A program made the translations under genes and the position numbers. This document shows positions 57,420 to 64,000 of a stretch of 64,000 nt of DNA, piece after piece; the first letter of the stretch is position 1; every line of letters starts with the position of its first letter. Location of the stretch: positions 1 through 64,000 of the forward strand of contig JAPLAM010000087.1 in assembly GCA_026393275.1 (NCBI GenBank). The letters are read 5' to 3'. Under the pieces are notes generated by a model. It did not search any database. It was not told the DNA's origin and was given only the letters and a program-made list of their open reading frames with translations. Source of the stretch: Arthrobacter sp. Lineage in GTDB: Bacteria; Actinomycetota; Actinomycetes; Actinomycetales; Micrococcaceae.

Positions 57420-58550
57420 CTAGGCGTCCGCCAGTTCGCGCCTGATGGCGGCGATGAAGGAATCAACGTCTTCCTCGGTGGTGTCGAAGGAGCACATCCA
57501 GCGGACCTCGCGGGCCGCCTCGTTCCAGTCGTAGAAGCGGAAGGACTCCCGCAGGCGGTCCGCCACGCCGGCGGGGAGGACGGCGAAGACGCCGTTGGAC
57601 TCGGTTTTCTGGCTCAGTTCGACGCCGGGGATGGACTCGACGCCGGCCCGCAGCCGGGCAGCCATCGCATTGGCGTGCGCGGCCGAACGCAGCCACAGCT
57701 CGCCCTCGAGCAGGGCGATGAACTGCGCGGACATGAACCGCATCTTGGAGGCCAGCTGCATGTTCATCTTGCGAAGGTAGACCAGGCCTTGGGCGGCGTC
57801 CGGGTTCAGGGCCACCACCACCTCGCCGAAGAGCAGCCCGTTCTTGGTGCCGCCAAAGGAGAGGATGTCCACGCCGGCGTCGCGGGTGAAGGCCCGCAGC
57901 GGCACGCCCAGGTGGGCCGCCGCGTTCGCCAGCCGGGCGCCGTCCATGTGCAGCTTCATGCCCTTGGAATGAACATGCTCCGCGATGGCGCGGACCTCCT
58001 CGGGCGTGTAGCAGGTGCCCAGTTCGGTGGTCTGCGTGATCGAGACGGCCAGCGGCTGGGCGCGGTGCTCGTCGCCCCAGCCCCAGGCTTCCTGGTCGAT
58101 CAGGGCGGGGGTGAGCTTGCCGTCCAGCGTCGTGACCTGCAGCAGCTTGATACCGCCGATCCGCTCCGGGGCGCCGTTCTCGTCCATGTTGATATGGGCC
58201 GTGGAGGCGCAAATAACCGCACCCCAGCGGGGGAGCAGGGACTGTAGCGACAGGACGTTCGCGCCGGTGCCGTTGAAGACCGGGAAGCACTCGATGCCCG
58301 CGCCGAAGTGCTGCTCCATCAACTGCTGCAGGCGGGCGGTGTAGTCGTCCTCGCCGTACGAAACCTGGTGGCCCTCGTTGGCCGCGGCCAGGGCAGCCAG
58401 CACCTCTGGGTGCACGCCGGAATAGTTGTCGGAGGCGAAGCCCCGGACGGAGGGATCGTGGAGCCGCACCGCGGTGTCGGCGGGGGCCGTGTCGACTGTG
58501 TCGGTTTGGGCTGGTTTGGTTTCGACCGTGCTGGTCATCGCTTTGCTCAC
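57420..58550 (-). CDS. Low-specificity L-threonine aldolase-like PLP enzyme
   Basis: 376-residue fold-type I PLP enzyme of the beta-eliminating lyase/threonine aldolase family, cleaving beta-hydroxy amino acids such as threonine to glycine and aldehyde. Schiff-base K236 in SFGGTKNGLL; VFNGTGANVL binds the cofactor phosphate; HMDGARLANA carries the Asp/Arg pair. GTG at 58550 is 6 nt from a TAAACT box; ATG 58538 downstream would lose 4 residues. The SDR gene ends 23 bp upstream. Confidence 0.92.
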   Translation of the reverse strand: MSKAMTSTVETKPAQTDTVDTAPADTAVRLHDPSVRGFASDNYSGVHPEVLAALAAANEGHQVSYGEDDYTARLQQLMEQHFGAGIECFPVFNGTGANVLSLQSLLPRWGAVICASTAHINMDENGAPERIGGIKLLQVTTLDGKLTPALIDQEAWGWGDEHRAQPLAVSITQTTELGTCYTPEEVRAIAEHVHSKGMKLHMDGARLANAAAHLGVPLRAFTRDAGVDILSFGGTKNGLLFGEVVVALNPDAAQGLVYLRKMNMQLASKMRFMSAQFIALLEGELWLRSAAHANAMAARLRAGVESIPGVELSQKTESNGVFAVLPAGVADRLRESFRFYDWNEAAREVRWMCSFDTTEEDVDSFIAAIRRELADA

Positions 58551-58556
58551 ACTTTC

Positions 58557-58562
58557 AGTTTA
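58557..58562 (-). promoter_or_regulatory. -10 box of a probable leaderless promoter (threonine aldolase gene)
   Basis: On the minus strand TAAACT, 6 nt, GTG (first base 58550). Confidence 0.5.
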
Positions 58563-58573
58563 GGGGAGCCACT

Positions 58574-59314
58574 TCACCGGCCAAGCGGGAGCCGCCGGCC
58601 GTTCAGTTCCGCGGCGGGGGTGTCGAACAGCCCGACGGCGGCCGCCGCCAGCTCCTCGACGTCGGTGAAGCCGGGGAATTTTCGTTCCGGGGACTTGGCG
58701 CGCATGCCCGCGTCCACGAGGGCCTTGACCACGAAGATGGTCGCGGCGCTGCGCTGCTGCACGGGTGCCTCTGCACTTCCGGTCCCCGACTGGCCGCGCC
58801 GGAAGCCGTCCGCCACGGCCAGGGTCCAGGTTTCGGCGGCGGCTTTGGCCGCCACGTAGCTGGCGGTGGCCGCCGCCGGACTGCTGACGGCGGTGGAGGA
58901 GACCATGGCGAAGCGTCCCGTGTCCGAGGCGGCGAGGTCATCGTAGAACTCCCGGGTGACATTCCGGACAGTGGTGATGGCGCCCCGTTCCAGGAAGTCC
59001 CAGTCCTCGTCACTTTGGTCGGTGATGCCCTTCGCGCCGCGCCAGCCGCCGACGAGGTGGATCACGCCGTCCACGGCGCCTGCCCGCCGGTTGATTTCTG
59101 CACGCAGCGAGGCGACCTCGGCGGGGGAGGCGAGGTCGCAGGTGAGCGGCGTGACGCCGCTGCCGGCTTCCGCGGCGGCGGCCTCGATCCGATCCCGGTC
59201 GGAGCCGACGGTGAAGACCGTATGGCCTGCACCGGCGAGGGCGCGGGCCGCGGCGATCCCGGAGGGCCCGCTGCCGCCCGTCACCACCACGGTCAGGGTG
59301 CGTCCGGCGCTCAT
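58574..59314 (-). CDS. Short-chain dehydrogenase/reductase
   Basis: 246 residues. Rossmann motif TGGSGPSGIAAARAL (about 12), S139-S140 in MVSSTAVSS and Y153xxxK157 in SYVAAKAAAE form the catalytic set. Substrate unknown. It overlaps the DUF6421 gene by 4 bp (ATGA on the minus strand), a linked pair. Confidence 0.88.
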   Translation of the reverse strand: MSAGRTLTVVVTGGSGPSGIAAARALAGAGHTVFTVGSDRDRIEAAAAEAGSGVTPLTCDLASPAEVASLRAEINRRAGAVDGVIHLVGGWRGAKGITDQSDEDWDFLERGAITTVRNVTREFYDDLAASDTGRFAMVSSTAVSSPAAATASYVAAKAAAETWTLAVADGFRRGQSGTGSAEAPVQQRSAATIFVVKALVDAGMRAKSPERKFPGFTDVEELAAAAVGLFDTPAAELNGRRLPLGR

Positions 59315-60711
59315 CCGGCGTTCATGGCCTGGGTGCCGGCCGATCCGGTGCCGGAGGTTCCAGTGATGCCGGCGGTCGATTCGATCACTGGCCGCATTTT
59401 CTTCTCCAGCGCCTCATAGAACATGGACAGCGGGAACTCGTCGTCGAGCACCTGGTCGGTGAGGCCGCGCGGCGGGCCGGCCAGCGGCAGGGCGCCCGGG
59501 CCCTTGGCCCAGACCGAGGCCGGGTTAGGGGTGAGGGTGCCGGCGATCAGCTCGTAAGCCGCCAGCCAGTGGGCGGTCTTCGGGCGGTCGATCGAGCGCC
59601 AGTAGAGGTCCTCGATCCGGGCGCCGAGGGCCACCACGACGTCGGCCGCCTCGTCCCAGTCGATGCTGAGCTTGCTGTCGGTCCAGTGCAGCACGTGGTG
59701 TTGGTGCATCCAGGCGAAGAGCAGCTGGCCGCCCAGGCCGTCGTAGTTGCGGACGCGGCTGCCGGTGATGGCGAAGCGGAAGATGCGGTCGAAGATGACG
59801 GCGTACTGGACCAGCTTTGCGTGGCGGCGGGCTTCCGGGGCTGCCTCCTCGTCTTTTTCGATGGCCACGGATTCGCGGAAGGCGGTGAGATCGCAGCGGA
59901 GTTCTTCGAGGGAGTAGAGGAAGAACGGCATGCGCTGTTTGATCATGAACGGGTCGAAAGGCAGGTCGCCGCGCATGTGGGTCCGGTCGTGGATCAGGTC
60001 CCACATGACAAAGGTCTGCTGCGTGAGCTCCTGGTCCTCAAGCAGGCCGGCGGCGTCCTCGGGGAGCTGCAGCGAGGTGATGTCCGCGGCGGCGCGCAGC
60101 ACGCGGCGGAACCGCGCGGCCTCACGGTCGGCGAAGATGGCGCCCCAGGTGAAGGTGGGGGTCTCGCGGACCGCCACGGTCTCCGGGAAGAGGACCGCGG
60201 AGTTGGTGTCGTAGCCGGGGGTGAAGTCCAGGAATCGGATCGGGACGAAGAGCTTGTTGGAGTACTCCCCGGCTTCGAGGCCGTCGATGAACTCGGGCCA
60301 GATGACCTCGATCAGCACCGCCTCGACCAGCCGGCTGGTGCTGCCGTTCTGGGTGTACATCGGGAAGACCACCAGGTGCTGCAGGCCGTTGACGCGGTGC
60401 TGCTGCGGCTGGAAGGCCAGGAGCGAGTCGAGGAAGTCCGGAACGCCGAAGCCGCCGTCGGCCCAGCGCCCGAAGTCGACGGCCAGCAGCTCCAGATAGC
60501 GGGCATCGTGCGGGAAAGCCGGGGCGAGGGCCGCGATGGCGGCGGTGATCGTCGCGACATGGCCGGCCGCTGCCTCGTGATCGGCGGCGTCCGGCACGGA
60601 ACCGTCCTGGATCTGGAGGGCCTGCAGGGCGGTGGCGGCAGCCTTGAGCCGCTGCCATTCCGCGGAATCGGACGTGATCGGAGCAGGGGCGGTGAGGGCG
60701 GTTATCGTCAT
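59311..60711 (-). CDS. DUF6421 family protein
   Basis: 466 residues similar to the actinobacterial DUF6421 family: VFPMYTQNGSTSRLVEAVLIEVIWPEF, FVPIRFLDFTPGYDTNSAVLFPET, and HDRTHMRGDLPFDPFMIKQRMPFFLYSLEELRCDL. The cluster HxRTHMRGD and the distal WMHQHHVLHW contain many histidines, suggestive of a metal site. Function unknown. ATG at 60711 with AAAGGCGA upstream. Translationally coupled to the SDR. Confidence 0.8.
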   Translation of the reverse strand: MTITALTAPAPITSDSAEWQRLKAAATALQALQIQDGSVPDAADHEAAAGHVATITAAIAALAPAFPHDARYLELLAVDFGRWADGGFGVPDFLDSLLAFQPQQHRVNGLQHLVVFPMYTQNGSTSRLVEAVLIEVIWPEFIDGLEAGEYSNKLFVPIRFLDFTPGYDTNSAVLFPETVAVRETPTFTWGAIFADREAARFRRVLRAAADITSLQLPEDAAGLLEDQELTQQTFVMWDLIHDRTHMRGDLPFDPFMIKQRMPFFLYSLEELRCDLTAFRESVAIEKDEEAAPEARRHAKLVQYAVIFDRIFRFAITGSRVRNYDGLGGQLLFAWMHQHHVLHWTDSKLSIDWDEAADVVVALGARIEDLYWRSIDRPKTAHWLAAYELIAGTLTPNPASVWAKGPGALPLAGPPRGLTDQVLDDEFPLSMFYEALEKKMRPVIESTAGITGTSGTGSAGTQAMNAG

Positions 60712-60858
60712 CGTCGGTCGCCTTTCTGGTTGCTGGGAGGTCTACGGCGAGCGTAGCAAGCAAACAGCAGCTCTAACTCAAAAATAGCCTGAGCATAAGG
60801 GACTCTGAGGCATTGGGGTCGCCATAAGCCATTCAGGTCCAGCAGACCGGAGGCTTGT

Positions 60859-61338
60859 TCAGTCCTCGGTGCCGGGCGGGGTGGCCTCGTCCGCGGGGAC
60901 GAGCTTCAGCGAAACGGAGTTGATGCAGTAGCGCTGGTCCGTGGGCGTGCCGTAGCCCTCGCCCTCGAACACGTGGCCCAGGTGCGAATCGCAGGCGGCG
61001 CAGCGCACCTCGATCCGTTCCATGCCCAGGGCGCGGTCATGGATGTAGCGCACCGTGCCGTCCGCCAGCGGGGCCCAGAACGACGGCCAGCCGCAGTGCG
61101 AATCGAATTTTTCCCGGCTGGTGAAGAGTTCGGCGCCGCAGGCCCGGCACTGGTACACGCCTTTGGTGTGGGTGTCCACGTACTCGCCGGTGTACGGCCG
61201 CTCGGTCCCGGACTGGCGGAGCACCCGGTATTCGTCCGGGCTCAGCTCCTCGCGCCACTGCTCGTCGGTCTTTTCGACAGTGACCTGTACGGGGGAGGCG
61301 ACGGGTGCGACTTTGGGCTTGTTGCTGAAAATACTCAT
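60859..61338 (-). CDS. msrB: Peptide-methionine (R)-S-oxide reductase
   Basis: Repairs methionine-R-sulfoxide in proteins. 159 residues. Zinc site C64/C67 and C113/C116; catalytic C138 in QRYCINSVSLKL; no other recycling Cys is near it. Substrate loop HCGWPSFWAP. The ~20-residue N-terminal extension is normal. It starts 14 bp after the stop of the upstream USP-like gene; the two probably form an operon. No Shine-Dalgarno is obvious. Confidence 0.95.
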   Translation of the reverse strand: MSIFSNKPKVAPVASPVQVTVEKTDEQWREELSPDEYRVLRQSGTERPYTGEYVDTHTKGVYQCRACGAELFTSREKFDSHCGWPSFWAPLADGTVRYIHDRALGMERIEVRCAACDSHLGHVFEGEGYGTPTDQRYCINSVSLKLVPADEATPPGTED

Positions 61339-61352
61339 GACCTGAACAACGC

Positions 61353-61844
61353 TCAGGAGTCCCCGATAAATCCCGACCCGGCGTACAAGTGCAGCACCGG
61401 GAGACCGAGCTTGTCCTGTGCCTGGTTGGCCCAGTCGGTATGGAACGTGTCCGCGACGGCGTGCGGGCGGGTAATCACCACGGCCTGCCCGGCGTTCAGT
61501 TCCTTGACCTTCGCGACCAGGCCGTCCACGGCCTTGCCCTCCACGATTTGGCCGGTCACGCCGCCGCCCAGGCCGCCCAGTGCCACAAGCGAGGTAGCGA
61601 GGGTTTCGGCCGCGGCCGTGCGCTCCACGGCTTGATCGGGCTGCTTGGCGGTCAAGTCCCGGAACGCCTTGGCGATCTCGAGCATCGACAGGTTTTCCAG
61701 GAAGTCCACCAGCAGGTGACGCTCGGTGTTCGCCGGGACCAGGACCACCAGCGGCGAATCGGCGTCGGCGACGAGGGTTTCGATGTTGACGCGGTCGTCC
61801 GCGCCGAGGGGCTCTTCTGTCAGGATGACGATTGGGTCGCTCAT
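61353..61844 (-). CDS. Unrecognised USP-like alpha/beta protein upstream of msrB
   Basis: 163 residues with alternating hydrophobic strands and helices (DPIVILTEEPL, SPLVVLVPANTERHLLVDFLENLSM, GQAVVITRPHAVADTFHTDWANQAQDKLGLPVLHLYAG), similar in layout to universal-stress-protein folds but without a visible GxxGx9GS ATP motif. Function not known. ATG at 61844 is 6 nt from a TAGGCT box. Gap to msrB is 14 bp. Confidence 0.72.
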   Translation of the reverse strand: MSDPIVILTEEPLGADDRVNIETLVADADSPLVVLVPANTERHLLVDFLENLSMLEIAKAFRDLTAKQPDQAVERTAAAETLATSLVALGGLGGGVTGQIVEGKAVDGLVAKVKELNAGQAVVITRPHAVADTFHTDWANQAQDKLGLPVLHLYAGSGFIGDS

Positions 61845-61850
61845 GCCCCC

Positions 61851-61856
61851 AGCCTA
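61851..61856 (-). promoter_or_regulatory. -10 box of a probable leaderless promoter (USP-like gene)
   Basis: On the minus strand TAGGCT, 6 nt, ATG (first base 61844). Confidence 0.5.
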
Positions 61857-61867
61857 GCCGTATTGTC

Positions 61868-61881
61868 CACTGACGTTAGTG
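61868..61881. promoter_or_regulatory. Imperfect inverted repeat between divergent genes
   Basis: CACTGACGTTAGTG, 7-bp half-sites with one mismatch per arm, in the shared intergenic region of the USP-like and hydrolase genes. It may be an operator; the evidence is weak. Confidence 0.25.
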
Positions 61882-61945
61882 ACGCGGCGCCGGCGCGGAT
61901 CGGCGCGCGGGTGCGCCGGATGCCGGTCCTGGCCGGGAGTTCGGC

Positions 61946-61951
61946 AAGAAT
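61946..61951 (+). promoter_or_regulatory. -10-like box of a possible leaderless promoter (alpha/beta hydrolase)
   Basis: AAGAAT, 6 nt, ATG at 61958; no Shine-Dalgarno. Confidence 0.4.
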
Positions 61952-61957
61952 GGGGCC

Positions 61958-63310
61958 ATGGCTTCCACCCCGCGCCTCGTCCCGCCAACGTACCGGATCA
62001 AAACAGCCCGCCCGGCCAGCCGGGTCCGCCCGGCCGCCCGGGTGTGCCCGGCCGCCCGGGTGTGCCCGCCGGCCCCGGCGGCACAGGACGTGGCGGTCTC
62101 CGGAAACGCCAAGTGGGCGGTGGGCGGCATCATCGGCGGCAGCGCCGCCGCCGGCCTGCTCGCGGCGGGCTCCTCGGCGCTGGCCCTCTACTTCGCCCGC
62201 CGTGTCATCACCCCGGTCCGGGTCCGCGACGAGGACCAGGAGGTCCTGGCCGTGATCCGCCAGGACCGCGGGCTGCAGGTCATCCTCAAAGCCACCCCGG
62301 AATCCACGGTCGAGGGGGTCTACGGTTTCTTCTTCGACGGCGGCCGCGGGCACGCCCGGCTCGGCCGGATCGTGTCCTACTCGCCGGCGGAGCAGACGGT
62401 GCTGCGGGAAGTCGAGGCGGTCCACAGCGGGGACCTGACGACGGCGCGGCGCGGCTACTGGAGCGGGACCGTTTACCCGGATCCAGCGGACATGGGGTTG
62501 CCGGCCGAAGACGTGCAGATTGACGTCGACGGCGGGACGGCGCCGGCGTGGCTGGTTCGCGCCGCGCCGGAGGCGGGGACGCCGCCGTCGGACATCTGGG
62601 CGATCATGGTGCACGGGCGTGGCGCGACCCGTCAGGAGGGCCTGCGGGCCGTCCGGACGGCCCGGGACCTGGGCCTTTCCAGCCTGCTGATTTCGTACCG
62701 CAACGACGGGCTGGCGCCCTCCGCCGAGGACGGCCGCTATGGCCTGGGCTCCACCGAGTGGCGCGACGTCGACGCCGCCATCGGCTACGCGCTCGGGCAG
62801 GGGGCCCGCGAGGTGGTGCTCTTCGGCTGGTCCATGGGCGGGGCGATCTGCCTGCAGACCGCTGATTTGTCCCGCTACCACCACCTGATCCGGGCCATGG
62901 TGCTCGACGGCCCGGTGATCAACTGGGTCGATGTGCTGGCGCACCACGCCGAGTTGAACCGGATCCCGTCCGCCGTCGGCCGCTACGGCCAGTTGATGAT
63001 GAGCCACCGGCTGGGCCGCCGGCTCACCGGGCTAGCGGCCCCGGTGGACCTGAAGGCGATGGACTGGGTGTCCCGGGCCGTGGAATTGCGGACGCCGACC
63101 CTGATCCTGCACTCCGTCGACGACGAATACGTCCCGTTTGGCCCGTCCGCGGACCTCGCGGAGAAGAACCCGGAGATGGTGACCTTTGAGGCGTTCGCCA
63201 CGGCGCGGCACACCAAGGAATGGAACGTGGACCCGGAGCGCTGGGAGGCGCTGGTCGCGGCCTGGCTCCGGCTGCAGTTGGCGCCCCGGCCGAATCCCGG
63301 GGCGGCCTGA
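61958..63310 (+). CDS. Membrane-anchored alpha/beta hydrolase
   Basis: 450 residues: Pro/Arg/Ala-rich repeat N-terminus (18-35), one transmembrane segment (about 52-76, WAVGGIIGGSAAAGLLAAGSSAL), then an alpha/beta hydrolase domain with nucleophile S292 in GWSMGG, likely Asp in HSVDDEYVPF (about 388) and His in TARHTKEW (about 418). Substrate unknown. The N-terminal repeat reflects an 18-bp DNA tandem repeat (62011-62064). A start near GTG 62090 would remove the repeat but keep the membrane segment. Confidence 0.85.
   Translation: MASTPRLVPPTYRIKTARPASRVRPAARVCPAARVCPPAPAAQDVAVSGNAKWAVGGIIGGSAAAGLLAAGSSALALYFARRVITPVRVRDEDQEVLAVIRQDRGLQVILKATPESTVEGVYGFFFDGGRGHARLGRIVSYSPAEQTVLREVEAVHSGDLTTARRGYWSGTVYPDPADMGLPAEDVQIDVDGGTAPAWLVRAAPEAGTPPSDIWAIMVHGRGATRQEGLRAVRTARDLGLSSLLISYRNDGLAPSAEDGRYGLGSTEWRDVDAAIGYALGQGAREVVLFGWSMGGAICLQTADLSRYHHLIRAMVLDGPVINWVDVLAHHAELNRIPSAVGRYGQLMMSHRLGRRLTGLAAPVDLKAMDWVSRAVELRTPTLILHSVDDEYVPFGPSADLAEKNPEMVTFEAFATARHTKEWNVDPERWEALVAAWLRLQLAPRPNPGAA
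62011..62064. repeat. Three 18-bp tandem repeats in the hydrolase 5' end
   Basis: Units begin at 62011, 62029 and 62047 (CCCGGCCGCCCGGGTGTG; the first has four differences). In the hydrolase frame they give RPASRV, RPAARV, CPAARV; in the +2 frame they give PGxPGx, collagen-like. Confidence 0.8.
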
Positions 63311-63366
63311 CCCGGAAGCCCTGACCGCCGGGAACCGGCTGACTCCTCCCGGCAGGCTCTTGCGGG

Positions 63367-63864
63367 CTAGCTCTTCCCGGTGCCGATCCGGGCCGTGCGG
63401 GCTCCGGTCAGCTTGATCAGTGCGGCCGGGCTGAGCTCCAGGTCCAGTCCCCGACGTCCGCCGGACACCAGGATGGTTTCCAGTTCCAGCGCGCTCTCGT
63501 CCACGACGGTGGGGGAGGGCCGGCGCTGTCCCAGCGGTGAAATCCCGCCGAGCACGTAGCCGGTGCGGCGTTCCGCCGTCGCCGGGTCCGCCATGGCCGC
63601 TTTCTTGCCGCCCAGGGCGGCGGCCATCGCCTTCAGGTCCAGGTTTCCGCTGACCGGCACGACGCCGACGGCGAGGCGCCCGTCGACGTCGACCATCAGC
63701 GTCTTGAATACCCGGGACGGGTCGATACCCAGCACTTCGGCGGCCTCCAGTCCGTAGCTGGCGGCGGCGGGGTCATGGCTGTAGGGGTGCGCAACGAAAG
63801 GAACCCCGGCGGCGGCGAGGGCCGCGGTGGCCGGGGTTCCGTGGGACGCCTGCTTGCGGGCCAC
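63367..63864 (-). CDS. ybaK: YbaK/EbsC-type aminoacyl-tRNA deacylase
   Basis: 165 residues of the YbaK/ProX-INS superfamily that hydrolyses mischarged tRNA, usually Cys-tRNA(Pro). Family stretches: GVPFVAHPYSHDP, VLGIDPSRVFKTLMVDVDG (catalytic Lys), VPVSGNLDLKAMAAALGGKKAAMA, TGYVLGGISPLGQRR. GTG at 63864. It ends 56 bp after the convergent hydrolase and starts 9 bp after the stop of the next gene. Confidence 0.92.
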   Translation of the reverse strand: MARKQASHGTPATAALAAAGVPFVAHPYSHDPAAASYGLEAAEVLGIDPSRVFKTLMVDVDGRLAVGVVPVSGNLDLKAMAAALGGKKAAMADPATAERRTGYVLGGISPLGQRRPSPTVVDESALELETILVSGGRRGLDLELSPAALIKLTGARTARIGTGKS

Positions 63865-63873
63865 GGGCCGGGC

Positions 63874-64000
63874 TCAGCCGTGCTGCGGCAGGGCGGCGAC
63901 CTTGCGCTTGATCCGGCCGAGCATCGCCGTCATGCCGCGCATCCGCAGCGGGGTGATGGCCCGGGTGAGGCCCAGGAGGTCGGGCATGTCGTCCGGGACG
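63874..64000 (-). CDS. Probable SufE family protein, C-terminal end only
   Basis: The last 42 codons before the window edge; the upstream part is missing. It reads PDLLGLTRAITPLRMRGMTAMLGRIKRKV..., resembling the C-terminus of SufE-type sulfur acceptors, which end in LSPLRxxGMxxMLxRIK. SufE relays sulfur from SufS to Fe-S assembly. The call rests on this short segment. It overlaps no other gene and precedes ybaK on the same strand. Confidence 0.6.
   Translation of the reverse strand, partial: VPDDMPDLLGLTRAITPLRMRGMTAMLGRIKRKVAALPQHG

Noticed and set aside
61879..62523. Possible collagen-like protein in the +2 frame over the hydrolase 5' end
   Set aside because: Gly-X-Y character is confined to the 18-bp repeat and its edges; the rest is Arg/Gly/Pro shadow and there is no start signal. 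Kept only as a curiosity.

Overview
The window is a contiguous piece of a high-GC actinobacterial chromosome. Gene content, DUF families and gene order point to Micrococcaceae (Arthrobacter / Pseudarthrobacter type). This rests on protein families and remembered synteny, not on a database search. Genes are densely packed on both strands with frequent ATGA or 1-8 bp overlaps. No tRNA, rRNA, insertion sequence, prophage or CRISPR array was recognised.

Layout. 1-3.0 kb: lpdA (cut by the left edge) and pepA, both minus. 3.3-7.1 kb: PAC2-family gene, MFS transporter, DUF4192 gene. 7.3-11.4 kb: primary sigma factor, small zinc-ribbon DUF7455 gene, parE-type topoisomerase subunit. 11.5-19.4 kb: a blaI-type repressor and M56 membrane metallopeptidase, divergent from cydA-cydB-cydDC (cytochrome bd oxidase and its thiol exporter, fused into one protein). 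19.4-28.99 kb: GNAT, DinB and VOC genes, parC-type subunit, GNAT/acyl-CoA-synthetase fusion, DUF5998, phosphodiesterase. 29-39.3 kb: sepH, DUF4193, DUF3093, dut-DUF3710-OB-fold-DUF3159, a pair of TrkA-type genes, APC permease and TrmA-type methyltransferase. 39.4-45.4 kb: aconitase, dxs, an unrecognised gene and a stand-alone alpha-CTD-like mini protein. 45.4-51.5 kb: aldo/keto reductase, nucleoside hydrolase and a MacAB-like efflux operon. 51.6-55.1 kb: fadB-fadA beta-oxidation pair. 55.2-64 kb: RNase D, DUF3000, threonine aldolase, SDR, DUF6421, msrB, a USP-like gene, alpha/beta hydrolase, ybaK and the 3' end of a probable sufE.

The backbone (sigA ... DUF4193, DUF3093, dut, DUF3710, OB-fold, DUF3159, trkA pair, APC permease, TrmA, dxs, RNase D, DUF3000) resembles the order I recall around sigA-dut-dxs1 in Mycobacterium tuberculosis. 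The cyd/blaI block, aconitase, efflux operon and fadAB look like lineage-specific insertions into it.

Most interesting regulatory reading: three copies of TTCTAC-N5-GTAGAA lie in the blaI/cydA intergenic region, one on the blaI side and two straddling a likely cydA promoter. The BlaI/M56 pair is therefore probably a protease-relieved switch for cytochrome bd rather than for a beta-lactamase. Other signals are a 24-bp palindrome over the fadA promoter, a DtxR/IdeR-like box before aconitase, and a recurrent TAnnnT-N6-start arrangement at about a dozen genes lacking a Shine-Dalgarno, which suggests leaderless transcripts.
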